DNA of 64,000 nucleotides from contig NZ_AP027729.1 of the NCBI RefSeq assembly GCF_030296575.1, positions 3,162,001-3,226,000 of the forward strand, written 5' to 3'. This DNA comes from Paraoerskovia sediminicola (GTDB taxonomy: Bacteria > Actinomycetota > Actinomycetes > Actinomycetales > Cellulomonadaceae). The position numbers and the translations under genes are program-made. The notes under the pieces were generated by a model, which made no database searches, was not told the DNA's origin, and saw nothing but the letters and a program-made list of their open reading frames with translations. This document shows, piece after piece, positions 38,135 through 47,309 of this stretch; within the stretch, counting starts at the first letter, position 1, and the number at the start of each line of letters is the position of its first letter.

Positions 38135-38821
38135 TCACCCGTGACCGACGGGCGGACCGCCGTCGATCATGGACGCCCCTCGACGCTCGGGCCACGGCGC
38201 TCCGGTGGGGCGCAGCCCGACGAAGTCGCGGTCCGCGTACCGAGCCGCAGCGAGCACGCCCGCGACGGTCGACGGGTTGTGCAGATGACCGGCGAGCACC
38301 GCGTCCGCCGCCTCGGCGAGCGGCACCCACGCGGCCTCCATGTCGGCCTCCTCGTGCTCGCGCTCGAAGCGCTCGTCCACCGGGACCGGCGAGAGGTCGC
38401 GCGCGAGGAACACCCGCAGCGCCTCGGTCGACCCGCCCGGGGTCGTGTACAGGTCGACGAGCACGTCCCACCGCTCCGCACGCAGGTCAGCCTCCTCGGC
38501 GAGCTCCCGTCGCGCGGTGTCGATCGCCGGCTCCCCCTCGACGTCGAGCAGGCCCGCCGGGATCTCCCACAGCTCCCGCCCGACCGGGTGACGGTACTGG
38601 CGCTGGAGCAGGACCCGGCCCTCGTCGTCGAGGACGACGACTGCCACGGCCCCCGGATGGTCGAGGAGCTCCCGGGTGACCGTCACGTCCTCGCTCAGCA
38701 CGACGTCGTCCGACACCAGGTCCCAGATGCGTCCCCGGTGGATCAGGCGGCGCCCGGCGACCGGGCGGGGCGCGACACGGTCGCGGACCTCAACGGCCTC
38801 CCGGGCACCGTCGGGGCTCAT
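38135..38821 (-). CDS. NUDIX hydrolase, probable ADP-ribose pyrophosphatase
   Basis: 228 aa. The central NUDIX box is [25 protein letters not shown], with REL-EE metal ligands and Asp in place of the usual last Gly. [20 protein letters not shown] and [19 protein letters not shown] are typical of the ADP-ribose/NDP-sugar branch. It overlaps pyrG by 4 nt, matching the pyrG-Rv1700 pair of mycobacteria, where Rv1700 is an ADP-ribose pyrophosphatase. Confidence 0.9.
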   Translation of the reverse strand: MSPDGAREAVEVRDRVAPRPVAGRRLIHRGRIWDLVSDDVVLSEDVTVTRELLDHPGAVAVVVLDDEGRVLLQRQYRHPVGRELWEIPAGLLDVEGEPAIDTARRELAEEADLRAERWDVLVDLYTTPGGSTEALRVFLARDLSPVPVDERFEREHEEADMEAAWVPLAEAADAVLAGHLHNPSTVAGVLAAARYADRDFVGLRPTGAPWPERRGASMIDGGPPVGHG

Positions 38822-40497
38822 CGCTGCGCAGCGATCGCGGCCGCGACGAGACCCTCGAACAGCGGGTGCGCGCGAGTGGGCCGCGACTTGAACTCAGGGT
38901 GCGCCTGCGTCGAGACGTAGTACGGGTGGACCTCCGAGGGGAGCTCCACGAACTCGACGAGCGATCCGTCGGGAGACGTGCCGGAGAAGACGAGCCCGGC
39001 ATCCTCGAGCTGGTCACGGTAGGCGTTGTTGACCTCGTAGCGGTGGCGGTGCCGCTCCGACACCTGCTCGGCCCCGTAGGCCCCTGCGATGACGGACCCG
39101 GGCCTGAGCGCTGCGTCGTACGCACCGAGACGCATCGTCCCGCCCAGGTCGCCCTGCCCCTCGACGAACGCGACCTGCTCCTCCATCGTCGCGATGACCG
39201 GGTGCTGCGTCCCGGGGTCGAACTCGGTGGACGACGCGTCGTCGATGCCGAGCACGTTGCGGGCGTACTCGATGACCATCGACTGCAACCCGAGGCAGAT
39301 CCCGAGGGTCGGGACCTTGTTCTCGCGCGACCAGCGCAACGCACCGAGCTTGCCCTCGATCCCACGGATGCCGAAGCCGCCCGGGACCAGCACGGCGTCG
39401 ACGCCGCCGAGCGCGTCCTCGGCGCCCTCCGGGGTCGAGCAGTCGTCGGACGGCACCCAGCGGATGACGACCTTCGCGTCGTTGGCGAACCCGCCGGCGC
39501 GCAGCGCCTCGGTCACCGAGAGGTAGGCGTCGGGGAGGTCGATGTACTTGCCGACGAGGGCGATCTCGACCCGATGCTCCGGGCGGTGCACGCGCTCGAG
39601 CAGCTGCGACCAGCCGTCCCAGTCCACGTCGTGGAACGGGAGGTTCAGCCGGCGCACCACGTAGGCGTCGAGCCCTTCGGAGTGCACGACGCGCGGGATG
39701 TCGTAGATGCTCGGCGCGTCGACCGCGGCCACCACGGCCTCGTTGTCGACGTCGCACATGAGCGCGATCTTGCGCTTGACGGACTGCGGCAGCTCACGGT
39801 CGGCGCGGAGCACGAGCGCGTCGGGCTGGATGCCGATGGACCGGAGCGCCGCGACCGAGTGCTGCGTCGGCTTCGTCTTGAGCTCCCCGGACGGCCCGAT
39901 GTACGGGACGAGCGAGACGTGGAGGAAGAACACGTCGTCGCGTCCGAGCTCGTGGCGCACCTGGCGGGCCGCCTCGAGGAACGGCTGCGACTCGATGTCG
40001 CCCACCGTTCCGCCGATCTCCGTGATGATGACATCGACGTCAGGGCTCGACTGCGCGCGCATGCGTCGCTTGATCTCGTCGGTGATGTGCGGGATCACCT
40101 GGACGGTGTCGCCCAGGTACTCGCCGCGCCGCTCACGCGCGATCACCTGGGAGTAGACCTGGCCCGTCGTGACGTTCGCCGATGAGTGGAGGTCCACGTC
40201 GAGGAAGCGCTCGTAGTGGCCGATGTCGAGGTCGGTCTCCGCCCCGTCCTCGGTGACGAAAACCTCACCGTGCTGGAACGGGTTCATGGTGCCCGGGTCG
40301 ACGTTCAGGTACGGGTCGAGCTTCTGCATCGTGACGCGGAGCCCGCGCGACCGGAGCAGGCGACCGAGGCTGGATGCCGTCAGACCCTTACCGAGCGAGG
40401 AGGCGACACCCCCGGTGACGAAGATCTGCCGCGTGGTGTGTGCGCCGCGGGATCCGTGATCTAGCTGACGACTGGGACTAGGTAGGTGATCTGCCAC
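38818..40497 (-). CDS. pyrG: CTP synthase
   Basis: 559 aa. It converts UTP, ATP and glutamine to CTP. The N-terminal synthase domain has [15 protein letters not shown] (P-loop) and [11 protein letters not shown]. The C-terminal class-I glutamine amidotransferase domain has the nucleophile Cys in [11 protein letters not shown] and the catalytic HPE near the end ([11 protein letters not shown]). The first about 22 residues (MADHLPSP...) are a normal actinobacterial extension. GTG start; TACAGT lies 8 nt upstream. Confidence 0.97.
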   Translation of the reverse strand: MADHLPSPSRQLDHGSRGAHTTRQIFVTGGVASSLGKGLTASSLGRLLRSRGLRVTMQKLDPYLNVDPGTMNPFQHGEVFVTEDGAETDLDIGHYERFLDVDLHSSANVTTGQVYSQVIARERRGEYLGDTVQVIPHITDEIKRRMRAQSSPDVDVIITEIGGTVGDIESQPFLEAARQVRHELGRDDVFFLHVSLVPYIGPSGELKTKPTQHSVAALRSIGIQPDALVLRADRELPQSVKRKIALMCDVDNEAVVAAVDAPSIYDIPRVVHSEGLDAYVVRRLNLPFHDVDWDGWSQLLERVHRPEHRVEIALVGKYIDLPDAYLSVTEALRAGGFANDAKVVIRWVPSDDCSTPEGAEDALGGVDAVLVPGGFGIRGIEGKLGALRWSRENKVPTLGICLGLQSMVIEYARNVLGIDDASSTEFDPGTQHPVIATMEEQVAFVEGQGDLGGTMRLGAYDAALRPGSVIAGAYGAEQVSERHRHRYEVNNAYRDQLEDAGLVFSGTSPDGSLVEFVELPSEVHPYYVSTQAHPEFKSRPTRAHPLFEGLVAAAIAAQR

Positions 40498-40694
40498 GGA
40501 ACTCCACTGTACAGGCGAACCGGGTCCCGGGTGCCATCGCCGCGCTCGTCGGCGGGAAAGCCTGTGATCGACACCATATTGTTTTTCGATATTAACCGTT
40601 CCCAGCCGTGACTATCTATGCCTACTGTAGGACCACTGATTAAACAACTGACAGCAGACCTACTGTCAGACATGCTTTCCACCTGGAGATTCCG
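40498..40694 (+). promoter_or_regulatory. AT-rich control region of the LAQTG surface-protein gene
   Basis: From about 40560 the composition drops sharply (CCATATTGTTTTTCGATATT...). It contains the palindrome CTACTGTAG (40622-40630), a perfect 7-bp inverted repeat CTGACAG/CTGTCAG (40648-40669) and a direct repeat of CCTACTGT (40621 and 40659). The second TACTGT sits about 30 nt before ATG and could be the -10. GGAG lies 6 nt before the start. The layout suggests a regulated or horizontally acquired promoter. Confidence 0.5.
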
Positions 40695-42109
40695 ATGCGC
40701 ACGTCCACTCGTTTCATCGCCACCGGGGCGATCGCTCTGCTCGCCGTGACCGGCACGGCCGCAGGGGCGTCCGCCGCCACCGGCCAGGGCGGCAACTCTG
40801 CCGTCAACGCTGGGTCCGGCAACTCCGGCGCGAACGCCAACGGCGTCGCCCACCGAGCTGACAGCCCGAACCGTGGCGGCAAGCAGAACGGCCAAGGCCA
40901 GCCGGCCAACACAGGCTCCGGCACGCCCACCACGAACCCCAACGGCAACCCGACCCCCGACAACGCGGCATCGGGATCGGCATCCGCCAGCTCCGGCGCT
41001 GCCCACGCCGGCAACCCAGCCGCCACTATGGCGGTTCCTCCGGTCTACGGCGGCGTCGCGCCCCAGCACGTCACGACCGGCACAGGCAAGGTCCCGCCCG
41101 TCGTCGGCGTCCAGGGACCGTCGCGCACAGGCACCTCCCCCAACGCCACGCCGGCCGACCCAGTTCCGGCCGCAACACTTGTACGGAAGGAGTCGGCGTC
41201 GCCGGCCTTCATCCTCGTTGTCCCTGACACCCGCACCACGACCACGGGCACCAGCCCCACCGTCAACCCGCGCGGATCGGTCACCGGTACCTCGAAGGCG
41301 CCCAAGACCACCACCGTCGTTGTCCCGGACACCCGTCAGACCGTGACCGGCACCCGGACTCCCCGCCCACCGGCGTCCAGGGACCGTCGCACACCGGCAC
41401 GAACCCCTACGTGCCCCCGACGCCCACCGGTGCGAACCTCACCCCGTCCCCGACGCCGAAGACCCCCCAGCCCGTGTCGGTCCCGCCGCAGCCCACCGGT
41501 GCGAACCTCACCCCGTCCCCGACGAAGCAGGCCCCGCAGTCCGTGCCCGTCCCGCCGACGCCCACCGGCGCGAACCTCACCCCGTCCCCGACGAAGCCGA
41601 CCGGTAACCCCCAGGCACCGAACCAGATGCACGGACTCTCGACGGCGCCCCAGACCACCGCCAAGGCTCGCAAGACGAAGCCGCGTCAGACCACGACGCC
41701 GACCACCCCTGCTACGACCACCACCCCTGCCGCGCAGACGAGCCCAACGGCCACGAAGGCAAAGGCCCCCGCGACCCAGGCCCCGGCGACCCAGGCACCA
41801 GCGGCGAAGGCCACGATCGCGCCGACGTCGCACACGCACGCAGCCACGGCACCCACGCCGGCGCACCCGGTGACGCACGTCGCGAACACCGGTGCAGGCC
41901 AGGTCCCCGAGTTCATCACTCGTACGGAGGCCGACGTCCCCGAGGCGCGCGCCACGCAGCAGGGTGTCGCAGCAGTTCAGACTGCACGTCTCGCGCAGAC
42001 CGGCGCTGACGACGCCGACATCCTGGGCCTCGGCACGCTCCTCGCGGCCTCCGGCGCGATGCTCGTGGTCGCTGCCCGCCGCCGCCGTCGCGGAGCGCAC
42101 GCCGCCTGA
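40695..42109 (+). CDS. Secreted LAQTG cell-wall-anchored protein, Pro/Thr-rich (apparent frameshift)
   Basis: Signal peptide MRTSTRFIATGAIALLAVTG with an ASA|A cleavage site, and a Gly/Asn/Ser-rich then Pro/Thr-rich stalk. The C-terminal sorting signal is LAQTG followed by a hydrophobic helix (ILGLGTLLAASGAMLVVAA) and RRRRRG. LAxTG is the preferred motif of actinobacterial class E sortases. Three 23-aa repeats containing PTGANLTPSPT sit mid-protein. The frame is lost around 41345-41370: upstream KVPPVVGVQGPSRTGTSP and downstream GVQGPSHTGTNP are in different frames. One extra C at the CCC 41353-41355 would join them into 471 aa. No enzymatic domain is seen; a surface stalk or adhesin-like role is inferred. 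It is the only plus-strand gene inside the conserved pyrG-murJ block. Confidence 0.78.
41411..41593 (+). repeat. 69-bp tandem coding repeats in the surface protein
   Basis: Nearly identical 45-bp cores begin at 41411, 41480 and 41549, each encoding VPP(T/Q)PTGANLTPSPT and followed by a more variable 8-codon linker. The high DNA identity indicates recent duplication, and copy number may vary between strains. Confidence 0.85.
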
Positions 42110-42126
42110 TCCTGCACGCAGATGAT

Positions 42127-42161
42127 CGCCGGGCGCGGACCGCGTTGGTCCGCGCCCGGCG
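42127..42161 (+). terminator. Terminator hairpin after the LAQTG gene
   Basis: Perfect 15-bp arms CGCCGGGCGCGGACC and GGTCCGCGCCCGGCG around the loop GCGTT, 18 nt past the stop codon. Very stable; no T-tract. The next 220 bp to the murJ stop contain no gene I can support. Confidence 0.8.
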
Positions 42162-42385
42162 TCGTGCTGCCACGCATCATCCGCACATGAAGGTCGACGA
42201 CCTCGCGGAGGAGACGGAGGATCCAGCGCGCATTCGTGCTGCCCGCCGTGTTCGACCTGTCAGGTTCGGCGCACCGTCAGTGCCCGATGTGCTGATCGAA
42301 CGTGGCCTTCGGGATAGTGGTCGGCTCGGTCCCGGTCGCACAGTTCGCGTACGTCCGGACCACAGCACAGCTCGCGCCGGCCCTG

Positions 42386-44037
42386 CTACGCGTCGGCGAC
42401 CGCCGACGGCCGCAGCACGGCGAGCAGTGCGGTGCGGTCCAGGGCGAGCGACGTGCCGACCACCACGAGGACCGCGACGACTGCTCCGGCCAGGCCCACG
42501 AGGATCGCGACCAGCAGGGACGGTCCGTCCGGGATCAGCGCCGCGGTCAGGGCGTAGCCGGCGACCGCGCCGAGCGCCGAGCCGACCAGCAGTACGGGCG
42601 TCGTGCGGCCGACTCCCGCGACCGCACCAGGACCGCCGTGGCGCCGGACGGCGAGCAGGAGGAACACCGCTGCCACGGTCATCCCGAGGGCGTTGGCCGC
42701 ACCGAGCGACGACAGCAGCGGGTCGCGCACCGCGTCGTCCACCACGCCCGGGACCGCCGCGCCACGGTCGTCGGGCACGACCAGCATCGGGAGCACGACG
42801 GCGACGACACCGACCACGATCCACCCCGCGCTCGTGGCGACGACCGCGGCGCGACCGTGGTCGAGCGAGTACAGCGCTCGGGACAGATGGAAGATCAAGG
42901 CGAACCCGACGAGCCCGGGCGCCATCCACGCGATCGCCTCCGACATGCCGTCGACGGACCCGTCGGCGAAGGTGTCGAACGCCGACTCGACGGCGACGCT
43001 CGCGGCCACCAGGGCAGCGACACCGGCGGCCGTCACGGTGAGCAGCCCCCGGGTCGTGAGTGCGAGGAGGCCCGCGAACCCCGCACGGTCCCCCGCGGAC
43101 GCGCGCTCTGCCAGCCGCGGGAACGCGCTGGTGGCCAGCGGTATGGCGAGGATCGCGTACGGCAGGAAGTAGACGGCCTGCGTGCTGAAGTACACGGTGT
43201 ACGCGCCCGGGTCGTCGAACCGCCCCGACGACCACATGACCGCCACCACCGAGGCCTGCTGCGCCACGAGCGCGCCCAGCCCGGCCAGCGCCAGCGCACG
43301 TGCACGCCGCCCCTCGCCCCCGGGAACCGCAGCGTCAGACGCAGTCGGATCCCGGTCCGCCACGCCGGCACGACGAGCGGGAGGCTCATCGCCGCCACGC
43401 CCGCCGTCGTGCCCCACGCCAGCAGCGCGACGGCGGACGACGAGACCTCGCCCGCCGGTACGTGCGAACCCTCGGTCGACGCGCCGTAGAGGACGTACGT
43501 GGTGATGACCACCGCGCTCGAGAGGATCGGCGCGGCCGCCGGCCAGAAGAACCGCCGGTTGGCCTGGAGGACACCCGACATCACCGTGCCGACGCCGTAG
43601 AGCGGGATCTGCAGCGCGAAGACCCGCAGGAAGTACGTCGCGAGATCTGCCGACTCCCCTGGGGCGATGCCGATGAGCGGGACGAGCCACGGCGCCGCCA
43701 GCGCCATGAGCGCGCCGACCGGGACGAGGACGACGAGCGCCCACGTGAGCAGCGCCGACGTGATCCCGGAGGCCTCGATGCGCGCGCGACGCGCGACGGG
43801 ACCCGCCAGCAGGGGGACGATCGCGCCTGCGAGCGCTCCACCCGCCGCGACCTCGAACATCACGTTCGGGACGGTGTTCGCCTTGAGGTAGATGTCCCCG
43901 ACCTCGCCGGGACCGACGTTGGACACCAGCGCGATCTGGCGCAGGAAGCCGATGAGCCGGCTGGCCAGGTTGACGACCGTGATCAGAGCGGCCGCACCGG
44001 CGAGAGTGCCTGCGGCCAGCTTCCAGCGCGGTGACAT
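42386..44037 (-). CDS. murJ: MurJ-type lipid II flippase (apparent frameshift)
   Basis: MOP/MviN-superfamily protein with about 14 hydrophobic segments; MurJ flips lipid II across the membrane. The N-terminal LITVVNLASRLIGFLRQIALV and ALAGAIVPLLAGPVARR match the family's substrate-cavity helices. The frame breaks at the C-run 43317-43321 (sense GGGGG). One added G joins LRFPG to GEGRRARALALAGLGALVAQQASVV and gives 550 aa. ATG 44037 (MSPRWKLAAG) is preferred because it lies 2 nt after the upstream stop; an earlier in-frame ATG (44067) would overlap that gene by 28 nt. Confidence 0.88.
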
Positions 44038-44039
44038 GG

Positions 44040-44882
44040 TCAGCGGCGTCGGGGCCGACGGCCCCAACCGTCGAGGAGGCGCAGCACGGGGTTGCCGTCG
44101 ATGACCGCGGAGAAGCTCGTCTTCTCGCTCGCCAGCGTCAGACCCACCACGCCGGCGAGGGCCGCGACCCGCACCGCTCGCGATGCACCCAGCACGACCT
44201 GCACGCCGAGGAGCGCACCGAGCGCGTTCGCGCCGCCGTCCCCCAGCATGTCCCGCTCGGCGAGATCGGCGCCCGCAGCGGCCCCTGCGGAGCCGACGAC
44301 CGCCCCGGAGAGTCCTGCCTCGCCCGTGGCCGTCCCCGCGAGCGCCCCCAGGGTCGCGACCTTGAGCGCGCGCCCGGGTCGCAGGTCGAAGAGGTTGAGA
44401 AGGTTCGCGCTCGCCGCGACGAGCGCTCCGCCGAGGACGACGTCCACCGACCGGAGGACCGGGTGACCGTCGGTGGGTGTGGCGATCGCTGCCGCCACGA
44501 GCGAGGTCGCGCCGATGCCGAGCACCTTGAGGCCACCCGTGGTGAGCCGTCCGTGCGCGAGCGCTCCGAGGTGCCCCTTGAGCCCCTTCGTGCGCTCGGA
44601 CGTGTCCTCGGCCAGGTCGTCGACGACGCCGAAGGCACCTGCTCCCACGACCGCGACGGCGGCCGCCGCCGCCGACCGGGTCGTGCCCGCGCCCGCGATC
44701 GCACCTGCCGCCAGGCCGACGACGACCGCCGGGCCCTCGAGCATGCTGATCGGTTCACCGCGATGGTTCGTCCGGGTCCACCGGGCCGCTCCACCGGGCG
44801 GGGCGGCGTCGAGCACGGTCCGCGCCGCTGCCGTCGTCCCGGCCGAGACCGTGGCCCCCGCGACGACGCTACCGAGGGTCAC
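44040..44882 (-). CDS. GT4/WecA-MraY-like polyprenyl-phosphate glycosyl-1-phosphate transferase homologue
   Basis: 280 aa, largely hydrophobic and Ala/Val-rich with about eight membrane segments. It retains RTNHRGEPISMLEGP, VDDLAED, NLLNLFDLRPGRALK and GDGGANALGALLG. These correspond to the Mg2+/UDP-sugar loops (DD, N-x-x-N-x-x-D, and the GDGG box) of the MraY/WecA family. It may transfer a sugar phosphate to undecaprenyl phosphate, but the family is diverse. Overlaps steB by 4 nt and is directly followed by murJ, which supports a cell-wall precursor role. Confidence 0.8.
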   Translation of the reverse strand: MTLGSVVAGATVSAGTTAAARTVLDAAPPGGAARWTRTNHRGEPISMLEGPAVVVGLAAGAIAGAGTTRSAAAAAVAVVGAGAFGVVDDLAEDTSERTKGLKGHLGALAHGRLTTGGLKVLGIGATSLVAAAIATPTDGHPVLRSVDVVLGGALVAASANLLNLFDLRPGRALKVATLGALAGTATGEAGLSGAVVGSAGAAAGADLAERDMLGDGGANALGALLGVQVVLGASRAVRVAALAGVVGLTLASEKTSFSAVIDGNPVLRLLDGWGRRPRRR

Positions 44883-45976
44883 TGGTCCGTCGGCTCGTCG
44901 GTCGAGCCGTCCAGGGCGCCCTCACCGTCGTCGCCGGTCGCGCCGTCCGACGACTCGGGAGTCGCTGCCTCCTCGGGCTCCTCGGGTTCCTGGAGCGGCG
45001 GCACGGCGGCGGTCGCCGCGTCGTCGAGACCGTACTGACCGGTCACGTCCTGGAGCTCGGCCGCGAGCGCCAGCGGGACGTTGATCTGGCCGGGCGCCTC
45101 GCCCACCTGGGCGACGGAGCTGACCGTCGATGTCGTCTGCTCGTCGTCCCGGACCCAGGAGATCAGGTCTCCGTCGGACAGGTCCGGCCCTGCGACGACG
45201 ACGGCACCGACCGCGGACTCGGCGGCGACGACGACCTGGAGCTGGTCCTGGACGGCAGCGGCGCCGGCGTCGTCGGTCGACTCCTCCTCCGTGGCCCCGT
45301 CACCGGCCGTCGGCGTCTGGGTGCCGTCGGACGCGTCCTCCTCCGCACGCTGCGGGACGACGACGAGGACAGCCTCGGCGGGCGCGGTCGGTGCGGTCGC
45401 GACGTCCACGAGACCGTCGTCGGAGAGCATGGTGAGGAGGTCCTGCGCGTCGGTGCTGAGCTGCTCGGGGTCGAGCGGGTCCTCCTCGACCAGCGCCATG
45501 ACGAGTGCCGTGGCGAGCGCCTCCTCGGACGAACCGTCCGGCTCTCCGGTGGCGAGTCGCGTTTCGTCGGCGGCGGCGTCCCGGTCGTCCTGCGCGTCGG
45601 CGTCCGTCCACGCGGACGTGAGGTCGACCTGGCTGCTCACCGAGGCACCGGCGACCGCCAGCTGCTCGGCGATCGGCTCGTACCAGTCGTCGTCGAGCTC
45701 GCCCGTGCCGACGACGGCCACCGAACGGCCGACGAGCGAGCCGGTCACGAGCTCGGGGCCGACCGCCTCGACGTAGCGATCGGTGGACTCCAGGTCGAGG
45801 GTCGTCTCGTCGAGCTCGGCCCGCAGGTCGTTGCGCTCCTCCCGGAGCTGCTCGACCTGACCGCTCAGCTGCTCACCGAGGGTGCCCTGCAGCGGACCCG
45901 CACCGAGGATGATGCCGACCGCCAGCGCCAGGAAGACGGAGATCAGAGAGACGATGTGGTACCGGAAGTCGATCAC
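44879..45976 (-). CDS. SteB/MctB-family membrane-anchored protein (DUF3186)
   Basis: 365 aa. It has the invariant N-terminus MIDFRYHIVSLISVFLALAVGIILGAGPLQ (one membrane helix), a coiled coil (QLREERNDLRAELDET, about residues 40-70), and an extracytoplasmic domain with an acidic Gln/Asp/Glu-rich tail. Homologues are M. tuberculosis Rv1698 (MctB, copper-related) and Corynebacterium SteB, which works with SteA in septal cell-wall remodelling. It lies next to steA, as there. GTG start. Confidence 0.88.
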   Translation of the reverse strand: MIDFRYHIVSLISVFLALAVGIILGAGPLQGTLGEQLSGQVEQLREERNDLRAELDETTLDLESTDRYVEAVGPELVTGSLVGRSVAVVGTGELDDDWYEPIAEQLAVAGASVSSQVDLTSAWTDADAQDDRDAAADETRLATGEPDGSSEEALATALVMALVEEDPLDPEQLSTDAQDLLTMLSDDGLVDVATAPTAPAEAVLVVVPQRAEEDASDGTQTPTAGDGATEEESTDDAGAAAVQDQLQVVVAAESAVGAVVVAGPDLSDGDLISWVRDDEQTTSTVSSVAQVGEAPGQINVPLALAAELQDVTGQYGLDDAATAAVPPLQEPEEPEEAATPESSDGATGDDGEGALDGSTDEPTDQ

Positions 45977-46057
45977 GGAATGCAGGTTTCCTTCGTGAGC
46001 GGCGCCCCGAGGAGCGCCTGGTCGAGGTTTCGAGGGCCAGGGTGGTACCGGTCAGGC

Positions 46058-47251
46058 TCAGCCGCTGCGGAACAGGGACCCGAACCAGGACCACACGGTG
46101 TCGAGCTGGGCGCCGACGATGCCGATGAAGGTCTGGCCCGCAGCCGTGGCGAGGAGGGCCATGCCGACGGCGAACAGCCCCGCCAGCGAGAGCAGCACGA
46201 GCTGGAGGTTCGAGATGCGCTGCCGGTAGAGCCGCGAGACTCCCTTCGCGTCGACGAGCTTGCCCCCGACCCGCAGGCGGGTGAGGAAGGTGCTCGCCAT
46301 CCCGGCCCTGCCCTTGTCCAGGAACTCGACGAGCGTCGCGTGCGTGCCGACCGCGACGATCACCTCGGCCCCGGCGTCGTCGGTCAGGAGCATCGCGATG
46401 TCCTCGCTCGTGCCCGTCGCCGGGAAGACGATCGGGTCCACCCCGAGCGCGCGCACCCGCTCGAGTCCGGGCGCGTTCCCGTCGCGGTAGGCGTGCACGA
46501 CGATCTCGGCCCCGCAGGCGAGCGCGCGGTCCGACACCGAGTCCATGTCGCCCACGATCATGTCGGGCTTGAGGCCTGCGTCGAGGATCGCGTCGGCTCC
46601 ACCGTCGACACCGACGAGGACGGGCCGGTACTCCGCCACGTACGGACGCAGCGTCGCGAGGTCCTCGCGGTAGTGGTAGCCGCGGACCACGATGAGGACG
46701 TGGCGTCCCTCGATCTCGGTCTTCACGTCCGGGACCCCGACCCCGTCCAGGAGGAGCTCCCGCTCCCGGCGCAGGTAGTCCATCGTGTTCTCGGCGAAGC
46801 GCTCGATCTCGTCGGACAGGCCCTCTCGGGCCTCCTCGAGGCTCGCCGCCACCGTCTCCGGCGTCTGCAGCGTCCCCTCGGCGACCAAGGTCTCGCCGAC
46901 GAAGACCTTCGCGCCGTCGACCCGGACCCGGTGGCCGTCCGCGATCGACATCACGGCGTCACCGAGCCCGTCGACGAGCACGATGCCCGCCTCGACGAGG
47001 ATCTCGGGACCGAGGTTGGGGTAGCGGCCGGAGGTCGACCGCGCCGCGTTCAGCACCACCGCCGGACCGGCGGTGACCAGCGCGTCGGCGGCCACCCGGT
47101 CGATGTCCACGTGATCGATGACCGCGATGTCGCCGGCGGAGAGCCGCTTCGTCAGGTCCTTGGTGCGCGGGCTGACGCGCGCCGGGCCGGTGACGCCCGA
47201 GGCGTCGTCGGTTCCTGGCTGCGGCTCGCTCCTGCGGAAGGTCAGTCTCAT
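46058..47251 (-). CDS. steA: SteA-family cytoplasmic division-associated protein
   Basis: 397 aa. It has a thiamin-pyrophosphokinase-like core (VVRGYHYREDLATL, VGVDGGADAILDAGLKPDMIVGDMDSVS) and one C-terminal membrane segment (LVLLSLAGLFAVGMALLATAAG). Homologues are M. tuberculosis Rv1697 and corynebacterial SteA, which pairs with SteB and affects the septal peptidoglycan hydrolase pathway. Catalytic activity is doubtful in the family. The start MRLTFRRSEPQPG is chosen because upstream sequence is inside the recN region and not family-like. Confidence 0.9.
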   Translation of the reverse strand: MRLTFRRSEPQPGTDDASGVTGPARVSPRTKDLTKRLSAGDIAVIDHVDIDRVAADALVTAGPAVVLNAARSTSGRYPNLGPEILVEAGIVLVDGLGDAVMSIADGHRVRVDGAKVFVGETLVAEGTLQTPETVAASLEEAREGLSDEIERFAENTMDYLRRERELLLDGVGVPDVKTEIEGRHVLIVVRGYHYREDLATLRPYVAEYRPVLVGVDGGADAILDAGLKPDMIVGDMDSVSDRALACGAEIVVHAYRDGNAPGLERVRALGVDPIVFPATGTSEDIAMLLTDDAGAEVIVAVGTHATLVEFLDKGRAGMASTFLTRLRVGGKLVDAKGVSRLYRQRISNLQLVLLSLAGLFAVGMALLATAAGQTFIGIVGAQLDTVWSWFGSLFRSG

Positions 47252-47309
47252 CGGGGCCAATGCTCCCACGACTTGTCGCGATCGGGCCGCGGCCCGCGCG
47301 TGGTGTGGA

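Noticed and set aside
42162..42385. Possible gene remnant between the LAQTG terminator and murJ
   Set aside because: Short frames (for example from GTG 42302) show no recognisable family and run into antisense murJ.
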